Below are positions 55,315-64,000 of a DNA stretch of 64,000 bases, piece by piece. The notes beneath the pieces were generated by a model. The model was not told the DNA's origin. It was given only the letters and a program-made list of their open reading frames with translations, and did no database searches. This DNA is from Marivita sp965656765 (GTDB taxonomy: Bacteria > Pseudomonadota > Alphaproteobacteria > Rhodobacterales > Rhodobacteraceae), in contig NZ_CBFHLV010000002.1 of NCBI RefSeq assembly GCF_965656765.1, forward strand, positions 93,959 through 157,958. The letters run 5' to 3'. The translations under genes were made by a program, and so were the position numbers. Position 1 is the first letter of the stretch. Each line of letters opens with the position of its first letter.

Positions 55315-56439
55315 GTGAGCGAATTGAAACGCACACCGCTATACGATCTGCATGTCGCGCTGGGTGCCAAGATGGTGCCGTTCGCGGGCTATGAGATGCC
55401 GGTGCAATACAGCCTTGGTGTGATGAAGGAGCATCAGCATAGCCGGGCCGCAGCAGGACTGTTTGATGTCAGTCATATGGGACAGGTCATCCTGCGTGCG
55501 GATGACCCCGAGATCGCAAAACGCGGGCTGGAACGTTTAATCCCGCAGGACGTGCTGGGCCTGGGCGACGGGCGTCAGCGCTATGGCTTTTTTACAAATG
55601 ATGGCGGTGGGATCGAAGACGACCTGATGTTTGCCAATCGTGGCGATCACCTGTTTGTCGTCGTCAATGCTGCTTGCAAAGACGCCGACGTGGCCCGCAT
55701 GCGCGCGGCGCTGGAGCCGGGCGTGACGGTCAAGCTTCTCGAGAACCGTGCGCTGCTGGCACTGCAAGGGCCCAAGGCCGAGGCCGTGTTGGCGGAACAC
55801 CATCCGATGGTCGCCGAAATGCGGTTTATGGATGTGGTCACTTTGCCCATTGCCGGCGCCGAGTGTTGGGTGTCACGGTCTGGATACACCGGTGAGGACG
55901 GATATGAGATATCCGTGCCAGTGGCCGCGGCTCAAGACCTCGCCAAGGCATTGCTGTCACACGAGGATGTCGAAGCCATCGGGCTGGGCGCACGGGATTC
56001 GCTTCGGCTTGAGGCGGGGCTTTGTCTTTACGGTCATGACATCGATGCCACCACATCGCCTGTCGAAGGCGGGCTGACTTGGGGCATCCAAAAGGTGCGC
56101 CGCGCCGAAGGCGATCGCGCGGGTGGCTTCCCCGGTGCCGACCATATTCTGAGAGAAATGGCAGAGGGTGCGAGCCGCAAGCGCGTGGGCCTCTTGCCCG
56201 AGGGCCGTGCGCCAATGCGTGAAGGCACGCTACTTTTCATAAGTGCTGACGCTGACGCGCCAATTGGAACCGTCACATCCGGAGGATTTGGCCCAACTGT
56301 CGGCGGGCCGGTGGCGATGGGGTATGTCGAAACTGCAATGTCCAAAACTGGCACAACGCTTTTTGGCGAAGTCCGGGGTAAACGGCTCCCTGTTACTGTT
56401 GCATCGCTGCCCTTCGTCGCGGCAGGCTTCAAACGATAA
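55315..56439 (+). CDS. gcvT: Glycine cleavage system T protein (aminomethyltransferase)
   Basis: A 374-residue enzyme passing the methylene group from the aminomethyl-lipoyl arm of GcvH to THF. Typical blocks are AGYEMPVQYSLGVMKEH, GLFDVSHMGQV, LQGPKAEAVL, SRSGYTGEDGYEI, and GLGARDSLRLEAGLCLYGHDI (folate-site Asp nearby). The start is GTG 55315, with AAGGGA about 6 bases upstream; the longer frame from 55300 also begins with GTG. First of gcvT-gcvH-gcvP, under the glycine riboswitch. The C-terminal SGGFGPTVGGPVAMGYV is standard. Confidence 0.95.
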   Translation: MSELKRTPLYDLHVALGAKMVPFAGYEMPVQYSLGVMKEHQHSRAAAGLFDVSHMGQVILRADDPEIAKRGLERLIPQDVLGLGDGRQRYGFFTNDGGGIEDDLMFANRGDHLFVVVNAACKDADVARMRAALEPGVTVKLLENRALLALQGPKAEAVLAEHHPMVAEMRFMDVVTLPIAGAECWVSRSGYTGEDGYEISVPVAAAQDLAKALLSHEDVEAIGLGARDSLRLEAGLCLYGHDIDATTSPVEGGLTWGIQKVRRAEGDRAGGFPGADHILREMAEGASRKRVGLLPEGRAPMREGTLLFISADADAPIGTVTSGGFGPTVGGPVAMGYVETAMSKTGTTLFGEVRGKRLPVTVASLPFVAAGFKR

Positions 56440-56457
56440 TCACACCAAGAGGACCTT

Positions 56458-56817
56458 ATGAAATTCACTGAAGAACATGAATGGCTGCGCGTCGAAGGCG
56501 ACGAAGTGGTCGTGGGGATCACAGCACACGCGGCTGAGCAGTTGGGCGATGTGGTGTTTATCGAACTGCCTGACGAAGGCACGACCGTCAGCAAGGATGA
56601 CGAAATCGTGGTGATCGAATCCGTCAAAGCCGCATCTGACATTCTGGCCCCGCTGGATGGCGAACTCACCGAAGTGAACGAAGCGCTGGTCGATGAGCCG
56701 GGCAAGGTCAACGAAGACCCTGAAGGCGATGCGTGGTTCTTCAAGATGAAGATAGAAGACATGTCGGCGCTGGACGACATGATGGATGAGGCCGCTTACA
56801 AGAAATACATCGGCTGA
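56458..56817 (+). CDS. gcvH: Glycine cleavage system H protein
   Basis: A 119-residue lipoyl carrier. The lipoylated Lys is K57 in VVIESVKAASDI, within the usual ITAHAAEQLGDVVFIELP ... LDGELTEVN fold. It shuttles the aminomethyl group between GcvP and GcvT. AGAGGA precedes ATG 56458, 18 bases after gcvT. Confidence 0.97.
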   Translation: MKFTEEHEWLRVEGDEVVVGITAHAAEQLGDVVFIELPDEGTTVSKDDEIVVIESVKAASDILAPLDGELTEVNEALVDEPGKVNEDPEGDAWFFKMKIEDMSALDDMMDEAAYKKYIG

Positions 56818-56826
56818 TCGTGAGAG

Positions 56827-56843
56827 GGGCGGTTGATCCGCCC
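56827..56843 (+). other. Hairpin between gcvH and gcvP
   Basis: GGGCGG and CCGCCC pair around TTGAT just after the gcvH stop, in the 133-base gcvH-gcvP gap. With no T-run it is probably an mRNA processing or stability element, or a partial terminator reducing gcvP expression, rather than a full stop. The rest of the gap shows no other signal. Confidence 0.45.
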
Positions 56844-56950
56844 TTCGTATCATCCCGACCGGACGGCAGTTTGGCTGCGGTCGTTTGGGCATATTTGGAA
56901 AAAGAAGAAGCAGAGGACGGAGCGCCGTTCTGACACTCAAGGAGAGCGAC

Positions 56951-59794
56951 ATGGGTTATGATGCCATCGACTATCTGCCATATGATTTTGCCAACCGGCG
57001 TCACATTGGCCCATCCCCTGTGGAAATGGCTGAAATGCTGGCGAAGGTTGGAGTGTCAAAGCTTGATGATCTGATCGCACAAACCGTGCCTGAGAGCATC
57101 CGGCAGGAAACGCCTTTGGATTTTGGCAAGGCGCTGTCGGAGCGGGAATTGCTGTATCACATGCGCGAGACCGCCTCGCAGAACGAGGTCCTGACCTCTC
57201 TCATTGGGATGGGATACCACGGCACGGTCACGCCGCCTGCCATCCAGAGGAATATCTTTGAGAACCCGGCATGGTATACGGCGTATACGCCCTATCAGCC
57301 CGAGATTAGCCAAGGGCGACTGGAAGCACTTTTGAATTACCAGACCATGGTCAGTGACCTGACCGGGCTTGAGATCGCCAACGCGTCATTGCTTGACGAG
57401 GCGACCGCTTGCGCCGAGGCGATGACAATGGCGCAACGTGTTGCCAAGTCGAAAGCCAAGGTATTTTTTGTCGATGAGAACTGCCACCCGCAGAATATTT
57501 CAGTGATGAAAACCCGCGCCGCACCTTTGGGGATTGAGGTGATCGTTGGCGATGTTGCGGATATGGATCCCGAAGCGGTGTTTGGCGCGATCTTTCAATA
57601 TCCGGGCACCTACGGGCACTTGCGTGATTTCACTGACGACATCGCGCGGCTACATGCGGCAAAGGCGATTGCCGTGATGTCGGCGGATCCGATGGCGCTT
57701 TGCTTGCTGAAGGAACCGGGCGCGATGGGGGCGGATATCGCGGTTGGTTCGACGCAGCGCTTTGGCATTCCCTTGGGGTATGGTGGCCCGCACGCGGCAT
57801 ATATGGCGACTAAAGATGCCTATAAGCGCGCAATGCCGGGACGGATCGTCGGCATTTCCATCGACAGTCACGGCAACAAGGCCTACCGCCTTTCACTCCA
57901 AACCCGCGAACAGCACATTCGCCGCGAAAAGGCGACGTCGAACGTGTGCACTGCGCAGGCGCTCTTGGCGGTGATGGCCGGGTTTTATGCCGTGTTCCAC
58001 GGACCCAAGGGATTGCGTGCGATAGCGCAGCGCATTCATCGCAAGACTGTGCGGATGGCAAAGGGGCTGGAAAAGGCAGGGTTTAAGGTCGAACCAGAGG
58101 CGTATTTTGACACAATCACTGTCGACGTGGGGCTGTTGCAGCGCGGTGTCTTGCAGGCAGCAGTTCGCGAAGGGTTGAACCTGCGGGCCGTGGGCAAAAC
58201 AAAGATCGGGATCACATTGGACGAGAAATCGCGCCCTGCCACAATTGAGGCGGTGTGGCGGGCGTTCGGCTTGGTGAAGGCGGATGACGATTTGACGGCA
58301 GATTACCATTTGCCAGACGCATTGCTGCGCAGTTCTGAATACCTCCAGCATGACGTGTTCCACATGAACCGTGCCGAGACCGAGATGATGCGTTACATGC
58401 GCCGTCTGGCAGACCGCGATCTGGCGCTGGACCGGGCGATGATCCCGTTGGGTTCTTGTACGATGAAGCTCAATTCAGCTGCCGAGATGATGCCGGTGAG
58501 TTGGCGTGAGTTTGCTGATATTCACCCCTACGTGCCCGATGATCAGGTGCGTGGGTATCATGCGCTTATTGACGACTTAAACGCGAAGCTGTGTACGATT
58601 ACCGGGTATGATGCAATTTCCATGCAGCCAAACTCGGGCGCGCAAGGGGAATATGCGGGGCTGTTGTCGATTGCCGGCTATCACAGGGCGAACGGCCAGG
58701 GGCATCGGAACATCTGCCTGATCCCGGTCAACGCGCATGGAACAAATCCGGCCTCGGCGCAGATGGTCGGGTGGAAAGTCGTGCCGGTCAAGTGTGATGA
58801 GAACGGCTCCATTGACTTGGATGATTTTCGCACCAAGGCGGAACAGCATTCCGAGAACCTTGCTGGTACTATGATCACCTATCCGTCTACACATGGTGTG
58901 TTCGAAGGCACGGTAAAGGATGTCTGCGCCATCACACATGAACATGGTGGGCAGGTTTACATCGACGGAGCGAACATGAACGCGATGGTGGGGCTATCGC
59001 GACCGGGTGATCTGGGTGGTGATGTAAGCCACCTCAACCTGCACAAGACATTCTGCATTCCGCATGGCGGCGGTGGCCCTGGCATGGGGCCGATCGGGGT
59101 CAAGGCGCATCTGGTGCCCCATTTGCCGGGTGATCCGTTGGCGGGTCAGGGCGCGGTCAGCGCGGCTCCGTTCGGGTCGCCGTCATTGCTGCCGATCTCA
59201 TGGGCGTATTGCCTGATGATGGGCGGAGAGGGTCTGACGCAAGCGACGCGCGTGGCGATCCTGAACGCGAACTACATTGCGACGCGGCTCGAAGGGGCGT
59301 TTGACGTGCTGTACCGCGGTGAGCAAGGGCGTGTCGCGCATGAGTGTATCCTTGATGTGCGTCCGTTCGAGAAATCGGCCGGTGTCACGGTTGAAGACAT
59401 CGCGAAGCGGCTGATGGATGCTGGCTTCCATGCACCGACAATGAGCTGGCCAGTAGCGGGTACGCTCATGGTGGAGCCGACCGAATCCGAGACCAAGGCC
59501 GAGCTTGACCGGTTCTGTGATGCGATGCTTGCGATCCGGGCCGAGATCCGCGCGGTTGAGGACGGGACGATGGATCGCGAGATGAACCCGCTTAAGCTTG
59601 CGCCGCACACGATGGAGGACCTCGTGAAGGAATGGGATCGGCCGTACAGCCGCGAACAGGGTTGCTTTCCTCCGGGGGCGTTCCGGGTGGATAAGTACTG
59701 GCCACCGGTCAACCGGGTCGACAACGCCTATGGCGACCGGCATCTGGTTTGCACTTGCCCGCCAATGGAGGACTATGCCGAAGCGGCGGAATAG
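56951..59794 (+). CDS. gcvP: Glycine dehydrogenase (decarboxylating), P protein
   Basis: A 947-residue PLP enzyme that decarboxylates glycine. It is the single-chain form, with N- and C-terminal halves fused. The PLP-Lys (~699) is in HLNLHKTFCIPHGGGGPGMGPIGV, and the N-half has FANRRHIGP and YTPYQPEISQGRLEALLNYQ. GGAGAGC lies just before ATG 56951. Third gene of the operon. Confidence 0.97.
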   Translation: MGYDAIDYLPYDFANRRHIGPSPVEMAEMLAKVGVSKLDDLIAQTVPESIRQETPLDFGKALSERELLYHMRETASQNEVLTSLIGMGYHGTVTPPAIQRNIFENPAWYTAYTPYQPEISQGRLEALLNYQTMVSDLTGLEIANASLLDEATACAEAMTMAQRVAKSKAKVFFVDENCHPQNISVMKTRAAPLGIEVIVGDVADMDPEAVFGAIFQYPGTYGHLRDFTDDIARLHAAKAIAVMSADPMALCLLKEPGAMGADIAVGSTQRFGIPLGYGGPHAAYMATKDAYKRAMPGRIVGISIDSHGNKAYRLSLQTREQHIRREKATSNVCTAQALLAVMAGFYAVFHGPKGLRAIAQRIHRKTVRMAKGLEKAGFKVEPEAYFDTITVDVGLLQRGVLQAAVREGLNLRAVGKTKIGITLDEKSRPATIEAVWRAFGLVKADDDLTADYHLPDALLRSSEYLQHDVFHMNRAETEMMRYMRRLADRDLALDRAMIPLGSCTMKLNSAAEMMPVSWREFADIHPYVPDDQVRGYHALIDDLNAKLCTITGYDAISMQPNSGAQGEYAGLLSIAGYHRANGQGHRNICLIPVNAHGTNPASAQMVGWKVVPVKCDENGSIDLDDFRTKAEQHSENLAGTMITYPSTHGVFEGTVKDVCAITHEHGGQVYIDGANMNAMVGLSRPGDLGGDVSHLNLHKTFCIPHGGGGPGMGPIGVKAHLVPHLPGDPLAGQGAVSAAPFGSPSLLPISWAYCLMMGGEGLTQATRVAILNANYIATRLEGAFDVLYRGEQGRVAHECILDVRPFEKSAGVTVEDIAKRLMDAGFHAPTMSWPVAGTLMVEPTESETKAELDRFCDAMLAIRAEIRAVEDGTMDREMNPLKLAPHTMEDLVKEWDRPYSREQGCFPPGAFRVDKYWPPVNRVDNAYGDRHLVCTCPPMEDYAEAAE

Positions 59795-59816
59795 CCGAAT
59801 TGCGATGACACTGTTT

Positions 59817-59840
59817 GGGCCGGGCGTCTTGGTTCGGCCC
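59817..59840 (+). terminator. Hairpin after gcvP
   Basis: GGGCCG and CGGCCC pair around 12 bases, 22 bases after the gcvP stop. No T-run follows. A likely but weak end for the gcv transcript. Confidence 0.45.
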
Positions 59841-59913
59841 GCGCTTTCAGTTGGATATCCATGAAATCACTTGGCCCTGTGCAACCAAACGCACTGCGCT
59901 ACGTTCCTTGGGT

Positions 59914-60096
59914 ATGAAACATGTATCTCGCAGACTTAAACGCTGGTTCCATGGTCTTGGGGCCAAAACCTTGATCACCGAACAACAAGCCATCCCAGTC
60001 GTCACTGTGGCTGAGTACCGAGGCAACCTGGCGCTTAAACATGATCGGGCGCAGCACCGACGTTATACGGCGCATTTTGAGGATATGCAGAATTGA
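59914..60096 (+). CDS. Small basic protein coupled to the next gene
   Basis: A 60-residue protein rich in Arg, Lys and His: MKHVSRRLKRWFHGLGAKTL, with the remainder (TEQQAIPVVTVAEYRGNLALKHDRAQHRRY) predicted helical or mixed. Its TGA overlaps the TTG of the next gene by four bases (TTGA, 60093-60096), which argues for a real, coupled reading frame. The ATG at 59914 lacks a ribosome site; the frame stays open to 59815 but adds an odd N-terminus. Not recognised; its charge suggests nucleic-acid or membrane-surface binding. Confidence 0.5.
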   Translation: MKHVSRRLKRWFHGLGAKTLITEQQAIPVVTVAEYRGNLALKHDRAQHRRYTAHFEDMQN

Positions 60097-60734
60097 GCGC
60101 GCCGATCTTGATCATGGGCGCAACGTCAGGGATTGGGCGTTGCGCACTGGACGAAGCGGTGCGGCGGGGTTTGTCTGTAAGGGCCTTTGCTCGCGGAGCG
60201 GACAGCCTCGGCGCAACGGATCTTGTCGAGCCGTTTACCGGAGATGCCAAGAAGGCTGAAGACATTGCCGAGGCGCTCAAGGGCGTTCAGGCTGTCGTGT
60301 ATGCATTGGGCATCACAGAGCGGCTGGCGATGTTGTGGGAAGAGGAAACGCTGTTTTCAGAGACCACAGCAGTACTTTTGGACGAAATGGCGAAAGCCGA
60401 AGTATCGAGACTTGTCGTCGTGACGGGTTTTGGTGCGGGTCGCAGCAAATCGGCCATGAGTTGGTTCGAGAAGACCGGACATCGTGCCATTTTGGGCAAG
60501 CCTTATGCAGACAAGGACCGGCAGGAAGCTTTGATTGTTGAAAGCCCCTTGGACTGGACCATCGTGCGCCCTGTCATTTTGACCAAAGGCCCGCGCACTG
60601 AGGATTATCGCGTATTGCGTGAGCCGAGTACATGGCGCAACGGTTTGATCGCCCGTGCGAGTGTAGCGCATTATCTGATCGACGCGGTTGAGCAGGATTT
60701 GGATGTGCGCACTGATGTTGTTTTGGCGCGGTAG
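60093..60734 (+). CDS. NAD(P)-binding protein of the NmrA/atypical SDR type
   Basis: A 213-residue single Rossmann-domain protein. The glycine motif ILIMGATSGIG begins at residue 5, so the N-terminus must be close to TTG 60093; GAGGA lies about 9 bases upstream. VYALGITERL, RLVVVTGFGAG and LDWTIVRPVILT are the NAD(P)H-binding signatures of the BVR-B/NmrA-like branch. No Tyr-x-x-x-Lys pair stands out. Role unknown; might be a redox sensor or flavin/quinone reductase. Its stop is 3 bases from the convergent phosphatase gene. Confidence 0.78.
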   Translation: MSAPILIMGATSGIGRCALDEAVRRGLSVRAFARGADSLGATDLVEPFTGDAKKAEDIAEALKGVQAVVYALGITERLAMLWEEETLFSETTAVLLDEMAKAEVSRLVVVTGFGAGRSKSAMSWFEKTGHRAILGKPYADKDRQEALIVESPLDWTIVRPVILTKGPRTEDYRVLREPSTWRNGLIARASVAHYLIDAVEQDLDVRTDVVLAR

Positions 60735-60737
60735 CGG

Positions 60738-61610
60738 TTATTCCTTGGTGTCATCCTGAAGCAGGAATGACATCGCATCACGCACGCGGCCCCAAGTTGC
60801 GGCATCCGGTGCGCATAGCAGATACCCACTGCGCATCTGGGCGCGGTATTCCGACCCGTCTAAACACGCAACGTGCCCACCTGCGCGTTGCACAATCAAG
60901 GCTCCGGCGGCGTGGTCCCATGGGGTCAGGTTGGAGCACAGCATGAAATCGACGTGACCCATCGCCACCATGCGGAATTCATGTGCCGCACAGCGCAGCA
61001 TATACAGACGTTGAAACCGTGACATGAGGCCAGCCATCGCCGCGCGATGCACCTCTGGGATGTTATAGACGGAAGCAAAGCCGCTCAGGTCTTCGACTGG
61101 GCCACCTTTGGTGACGGATACCGACCGTGCTGGGCGCCGTGGGGCCATCACTTTAGCCGGGCTTGCTTCGTCAGCGATCAACACTTCATCGGTGATTGGA
61201 TCATAAATCAGCCCGAACACTGGCACGCCAAAGCGGGTCATCGACAGGATCACGCCGAAGGTCGCCAGCCCGTGGGCAAAATTCCAGGTGCCATCGACCG
61301 GATCAATCGTGAAGCCCATTTCAGCATCAGCCAATTGCGCGACCTTCTCGTCAGTCACGCTTTCTTCGCCCACCATCAATGCGTTGGGAAACATTGAAAG
61401 CAGTCCGCGAACAATCATCTTTTCCGCTTCTTTATCGGCTGCGGTGACGACATCCATAGGGCCTGATTTCTGGTCGATGTCGCCGACACCCAATGTCCGG
61501 AACCGTGGCAGGATTTCGGCGCGCGCGGCCCGACGGACAAGGTTGATGATCTGGGTGCGCTGGGATTGGGTCAACGGGGCCGGGATCGTCATTGGCAGGC
61601 TATCGGACAT
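60738..61610 (-). CDS. Inositol monophosphatase-family phosphatase
   Basis: A 290-residue Mg-dependent phosphatase. The metal ligands sit in VGEESVTDE, FTIDPVDGTWNFAHG (the DPxDGTxN motif) and LTPWDHAAGALIV near the end. Family members include inositol, histidinol and 3'(2')-bisphosphate phosphatases; the branch is not clear here. Starts at ATG 61610, or ATG 61592 in the same frame. Convergent with the NAD(P)-binding gene. The 120-base gap to the next gene holds no signal. Confidence 0.86.
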   Translation of the reverse strand: MSDSLPMTIPAPLTQSQRTQIINLVRRAARAEILPRFRTLGVGDIDQKSGPMDVVTAADKEAEKMIVRGLLSMFPNALMVGEESVTDEKVAQLADAEMGFTIDPVDGTWNFAHGLATFGVILSMTRFGVPVFGLIYDPITDEVLIADEASPAKVMAPRRPARSVSVTKGGPVEDLSGFASVYNIPEVHRAAMAGLMSRFQRLYMLRCAAHEFRMVAMGHVDFMLCSNLTPWDHAAGALIVQRAGGHVACLDGSEYRAQMRSGYLLCAPDAATWGRVRDAMSFLLQDDTKE

Positions 61611-61730
61611 CGGGCGACTCGATTTGTTGTGGCTGGTGTCTGGGGCATGCCAAGGGAATGGCGTCAGGGCAAGATGGTATATTGCCCTTCATGACGCCGA
61701 TTGTGCGTGTTCCAGTCGATTGGACGTGGT

Positions 61731-64000
61731 TTATTCGCGCGCGCGCAATACTTGAGCGGGTCGCGCAGCCAGTGGTCTCCATGCAAAAACCAACCCAGCC
61801 ACAAGCGTTGCCATGATGCCACCGACGACAATGCCAAGGGCGGAGGGCCAAACCACTGCAAAGCTGGTGTCCATGATGAACGTCATCACCGCCCAACTGC
61901 CTAGGATGCCAGCAGCCAGTGCGACGATGCCAGCTCCGGCACCCAGCAGCGCAGAGCGCAGAGCGAAGCTTTGTAAGATACGCGCACGGCTTGCGCCCAA
62001 GGTCTTGAGAACAGCAGCTTCGTAAGTGCGGGCGCCTTCGCCAGCCGCAGCAGCGCCGATCAGGACTAGAAACCCGGTCAGCAAGGTAGCAGCAGCCCCC
62101 CAGCGGACGGCAGCACCGATGCCTTCAAGCAGGACGCTGACCCGGTCGATGGCGTCCCGAACGCTGATTGCCGTGATGTTTGGAAACGCGGTGGCGAGTT
62201 CACGCAGGATGCGGGCTTCGTCTTCGGCAGGTGCATAAACTGTTGAAATAAAGGTATGCGGCGCGCCTTGGAGGGCATTGGGCGTAAGGGTCATCACGAA
62301 GCCCATCCCGGCGGTCGAAAAGTCGACATCGCGGAAGCTGGTGATTGTCGCGCTGATGTCGCGTCCAAGGATGTTGACGGTTAGGTCATCGCCCAGATTG
62401 AGGCCCATTTCCTCGGCCTCTTCTATGGCAAAACTTACCTCGGGCGGACCATCATGATCGGCATCCCACCATTCACCGGCAACGACGCGCGTGTTGGCGT
62501 CTGGTTGCGCGGCGTAGGTCAAACCCCGATCGCCAGTGACAACCCAGTGATCGCCGGCCACTTCGCGCGCTGGGCGACCGTTGATTTCGGTTAGGACACC
62601 GCGCAGCATTGGCGCTGTGTCAATCCGGGCGACAGCCGGGTCGTTTTCGAGCATTTCGGTGTATTGCGGCATCTGATCGGGTTGAATATCGACAAAGAAA
62701 TATGCCGGCGCCACCTCGGGTAGATCGCGGTCAATGGCCGTGCGCAGGTTGCCATCGATCTGACCAACGGCCGCCAGCACAGACAAGCCCAGGCCCAAAG
62801 ACAAAACTACGGGTGCTGCCGCATCACGCGGCCCGCCGATGGCGGCCAGTGCCCAACGCCAAACTGGATGACCCCGCGTTGCTTTGGTCGAGCGCTTGGC
62901 CAGCCAACGGATCGCGATCGCGGCGAGCACCAGAACGATCAAGGCGCCGATCAGGCCCCCGGCTGTCCAAAGGGTCAGGAAGGGGCTGCCGGAGAAGAAG
63001 GACGCAACGCCGACCAGCACACCGAGCAAGAGCAGCGTGGCAATAACGTAGCGCCATGCAGGAAGCACCTTGCCGCCGTCCAGCGCGTCACGAAATAGCA
63101 TAGCGGGGCGAATATCCTCGGTGCGGGCAAGCGGCCACAGCGTGAACACGAGTGCCGTTAGTATGCCGTAGAGCGCGGCTTCGATCAGTGGGGCTGGGTG
63201 GATCGTAAAGATCGCGGGAACGGGCAGCGACGCACTGATCATGGGACCAAAGAGGATTGGCACCAGGGCTCCAAGCACAAGGCCGATGGCGATGCCCAGC
63301 AGGCTAAGCGCGCCGATCTGAAGAAAGTATGTCTGGAAAATCGTTGCGCGGGTGGCGCCGAGCGTGCGCAGCGTGGCTATAACGCTGGTCTTACTGGCCA
63401 GATACGCGCGCACGGCAGCGGAAACACCAATGCCACCAACGGCAAGGCCGGACAGCCCTACAAGGATTAAGAATGCGCCCAGCCGTTCGACAAAGCGGGC
63501 CACACCCGGTGCGCCATTGCGTGAATCGCGCCAGCGCAGTCCGCTGCTGGGAAACGCCGCTTCGGTCGCGGTTTCCAAGGCATCAAGATTGCTGTCCGGC
63601 GGAAGTAACAGGCGGTACTCGGTTTCGTACAAGGTTCCGGGTTGCAGCAACCCGGCCGCACGCAACGCGTCTGTTGTGACCAGCGTGCGTGGTCCAAGTG
63701 AGAATCCAGACGCAGAGCTGTCGGGTTCTTTCATCAGGATCGCAGAGAGGGTGAAATCTTGCGTTCCAAGACGGAAACTATCGCCCGGCGTCAGGCCCAA
63801 ACGATCAGCGAGCAGTGGTGCCATAACGGCACCGGGTTGTGTGTCTGTTCCGGCAAGGGCATCAGCAAGCGGCATGTCCGGTTCAAGCAAAACTTCGCCC
63901 GTCAAGGGATAGGCTGCATCGACCGATTTGACCTGCGTCAGCGCGCGTTCTGCATCACCTTCGGGATCACGAATGACCATTGACCGAAAATCGGTGATTT
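61731..64000 (-). CDS. FtsX-family ABC transporter permease (N-terminus outside the window)
   Basis: The frame is open from the window end to TAA 61731, so at least 756 residues are visible and the N-terminus is missing (the ATG at 63980 is internal). Two FtsX domains are seen: one with FLILVGLSGLAVGGIGVSAAV and TLRTLGATRATIFQTYFL, and a second near the C-terminus with GEGARTYEAAVLKTLGASRARILQSFALRSALLG. Between them is a long periplasmic MacB-PCD-like segment. This matches the YbbP-type permease. Its ATPase partner should lie upstream, beyond 64000. The substrate is unknown; lipoproteins or peptides are possible. Confidence 0.85.
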   Translation of the reverse strand, partial: ITDFRSMVIRDPEGDAERALTQVKSVDAAYPLTGEVLLEPDMPLADALAGTDTQPGAVMAPLLADRLGLTPGDSFRLGTQDFTLSAILMKEPDSSASGFSLGPRTLVTTDALRAAGLLQPGTLYETEYRLLLPPDSNLDALETATEAAFPSSGLRWRDSRNGAPGVARFVERLGAFLILVGLSGLAVGGIGVSAAVRAYLASKTSVIATLRTLGATRATIFQTYFLQIGALSLLGIAIGLVLGALVPILFGPMISASLPVPAIFTIHPAPLIEAALYGILTALVFTLWPLARTEDIRPAMLFRDALDGGKVLPAWRYVIATLLLLGVLVGVASFFSGSPFLTLWTAGGLIGALIVLVLAAIAIRWLAKRSTKATRGHPVWRWALAAIGGPRDAAAPVVLSLGLGLSVLAAVGQIDGNLRTAIDRDLPEVAPAYFFVDIQPDQMPQYTEMLENDPAVARIDTAPMLRGVLTEINGRPAREVAGDHWVVTGDRGLTYAAQPDANTRVVAGEWWDADHDGPPEVSFAIEEAEEMGLNLGDDLTVNILGRDISATITSFRDVDFSTAGMGFVMTLTPNALQGAPHTFISTVYAPAEDEARILRELATAFPNITAISVRDAIDRVSVLLEGIGAAVRWGAAATLLTGFLVLIGAAAAGEGARTYEAAVLKTLGASRARILQSFALRSALLGAGAGIVALAAGILGSWAVMTFIMDTSFAVVWPSALGIVVGGIMATLVAGLVFAWRPLAARPAQVLRARE

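Overview
The window reads as a chromosomal segment of an alphaproteobacterium of the order Rhodobacterales, most likely the marine Roseobacter group. The evidence is inferred from gene content and family resemblance, not from a search: an Mla lipid-transport operon with a fused STAS-permease, a dnaG-rpoD pair, a Tad-type minor pilin trio, nrdR-ribD followed by ribE, a ligase-associated Lhr-type helicase, Lrp beside hpd, and a tandem glycine riboswitch ahead of gcvTHP. Frequent TTG and GTG starts and many 1-4 nt stop/start overlaps are also typical. I see no phage, insertion sequence, CRISPR array, rRNA operon or replication origin. Almost everything is a housekeeping or metabolic gene; about 60 protein genes (two cut by the window edges), one tRNA and several RNA-level regulatory elements are supported.

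Layout. 1-1556 (minus): a CoA-transferase/isomerase and a hotdog hydratase resembling the mesaconyl-CoA isomerase and hydratase pair. 1883-6159: a four-gene MlaEFD plus lipoprotein transport operon. 6275-7486: an APC permease. 7495-12222: a TPP enzyme divergent from an operon of a PLP ammonia-lyase, an M24 hydrolase and a two-cysteine racemase/isomerase, recalling parts of ectoine (eut/doe) catabolism. 12361-15941: tRNA-Gly(TCC), an MsbA-like exporter, a beta-hydroxyacid dehydrogenase and a small membrane protein. 15945-18903 (minus): three TadE/G-like pilus proteins. 19201-25411: glutamate dehydrogenase, a small exported protein, dnaG, rpoD, an HlyU-family protein. 25535-28898: small proteins, an SDR, a dienelactone-hydrolase-like protein, YjbQ, and a DUF1353 protein. 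29110-35973: nrdR, ribD, then three capsule genes on the opposite strand (KpsC, Wza/KpsD-like, KpsS), then ribE. 36003-39742: an MFS permease divergent from a large DEXH helicase.

39812-43921: leuA preceded by an unlisted leucine-rich leader peptide with competing RNA hairpins, then glyA and nadK. 44009-49745: trypsin-like protease, Lrp regulator, an hpd gene broken by one extra base, nadE, and an exported protein made almost wholly of 18 exact 23-residue MORN repeats. 49794-54468: metallopeptidase, Tat-exported metallo-beta-lactamase-fold protein, gltX, DUF2254 membrane protein, GGCT-like protein. 54561-59794: an NsrR-like Rrf2 regulator and the glycine cleavage operon gcvT-gcvH-gcvP under a tandem glycine riboswitch. 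59914-64000: a small basic protein translationally coupled to an NAD(P)-binding protein, an inositol-monophosphatase family enzyme, and an FtsX-family permease that runs off the end.

The most informative observations are the leuA leader peptide and its mutually exclusive hairpins (41407-41541), the single-base frameshift in hpd (45855/45856), the eut-like but incomplete operon, the mesaconyl-CoA pair, and capsule genes lying between ribD and ribE. I did not find a clearly new multi-gene system; the candidates above are graded accordingly.
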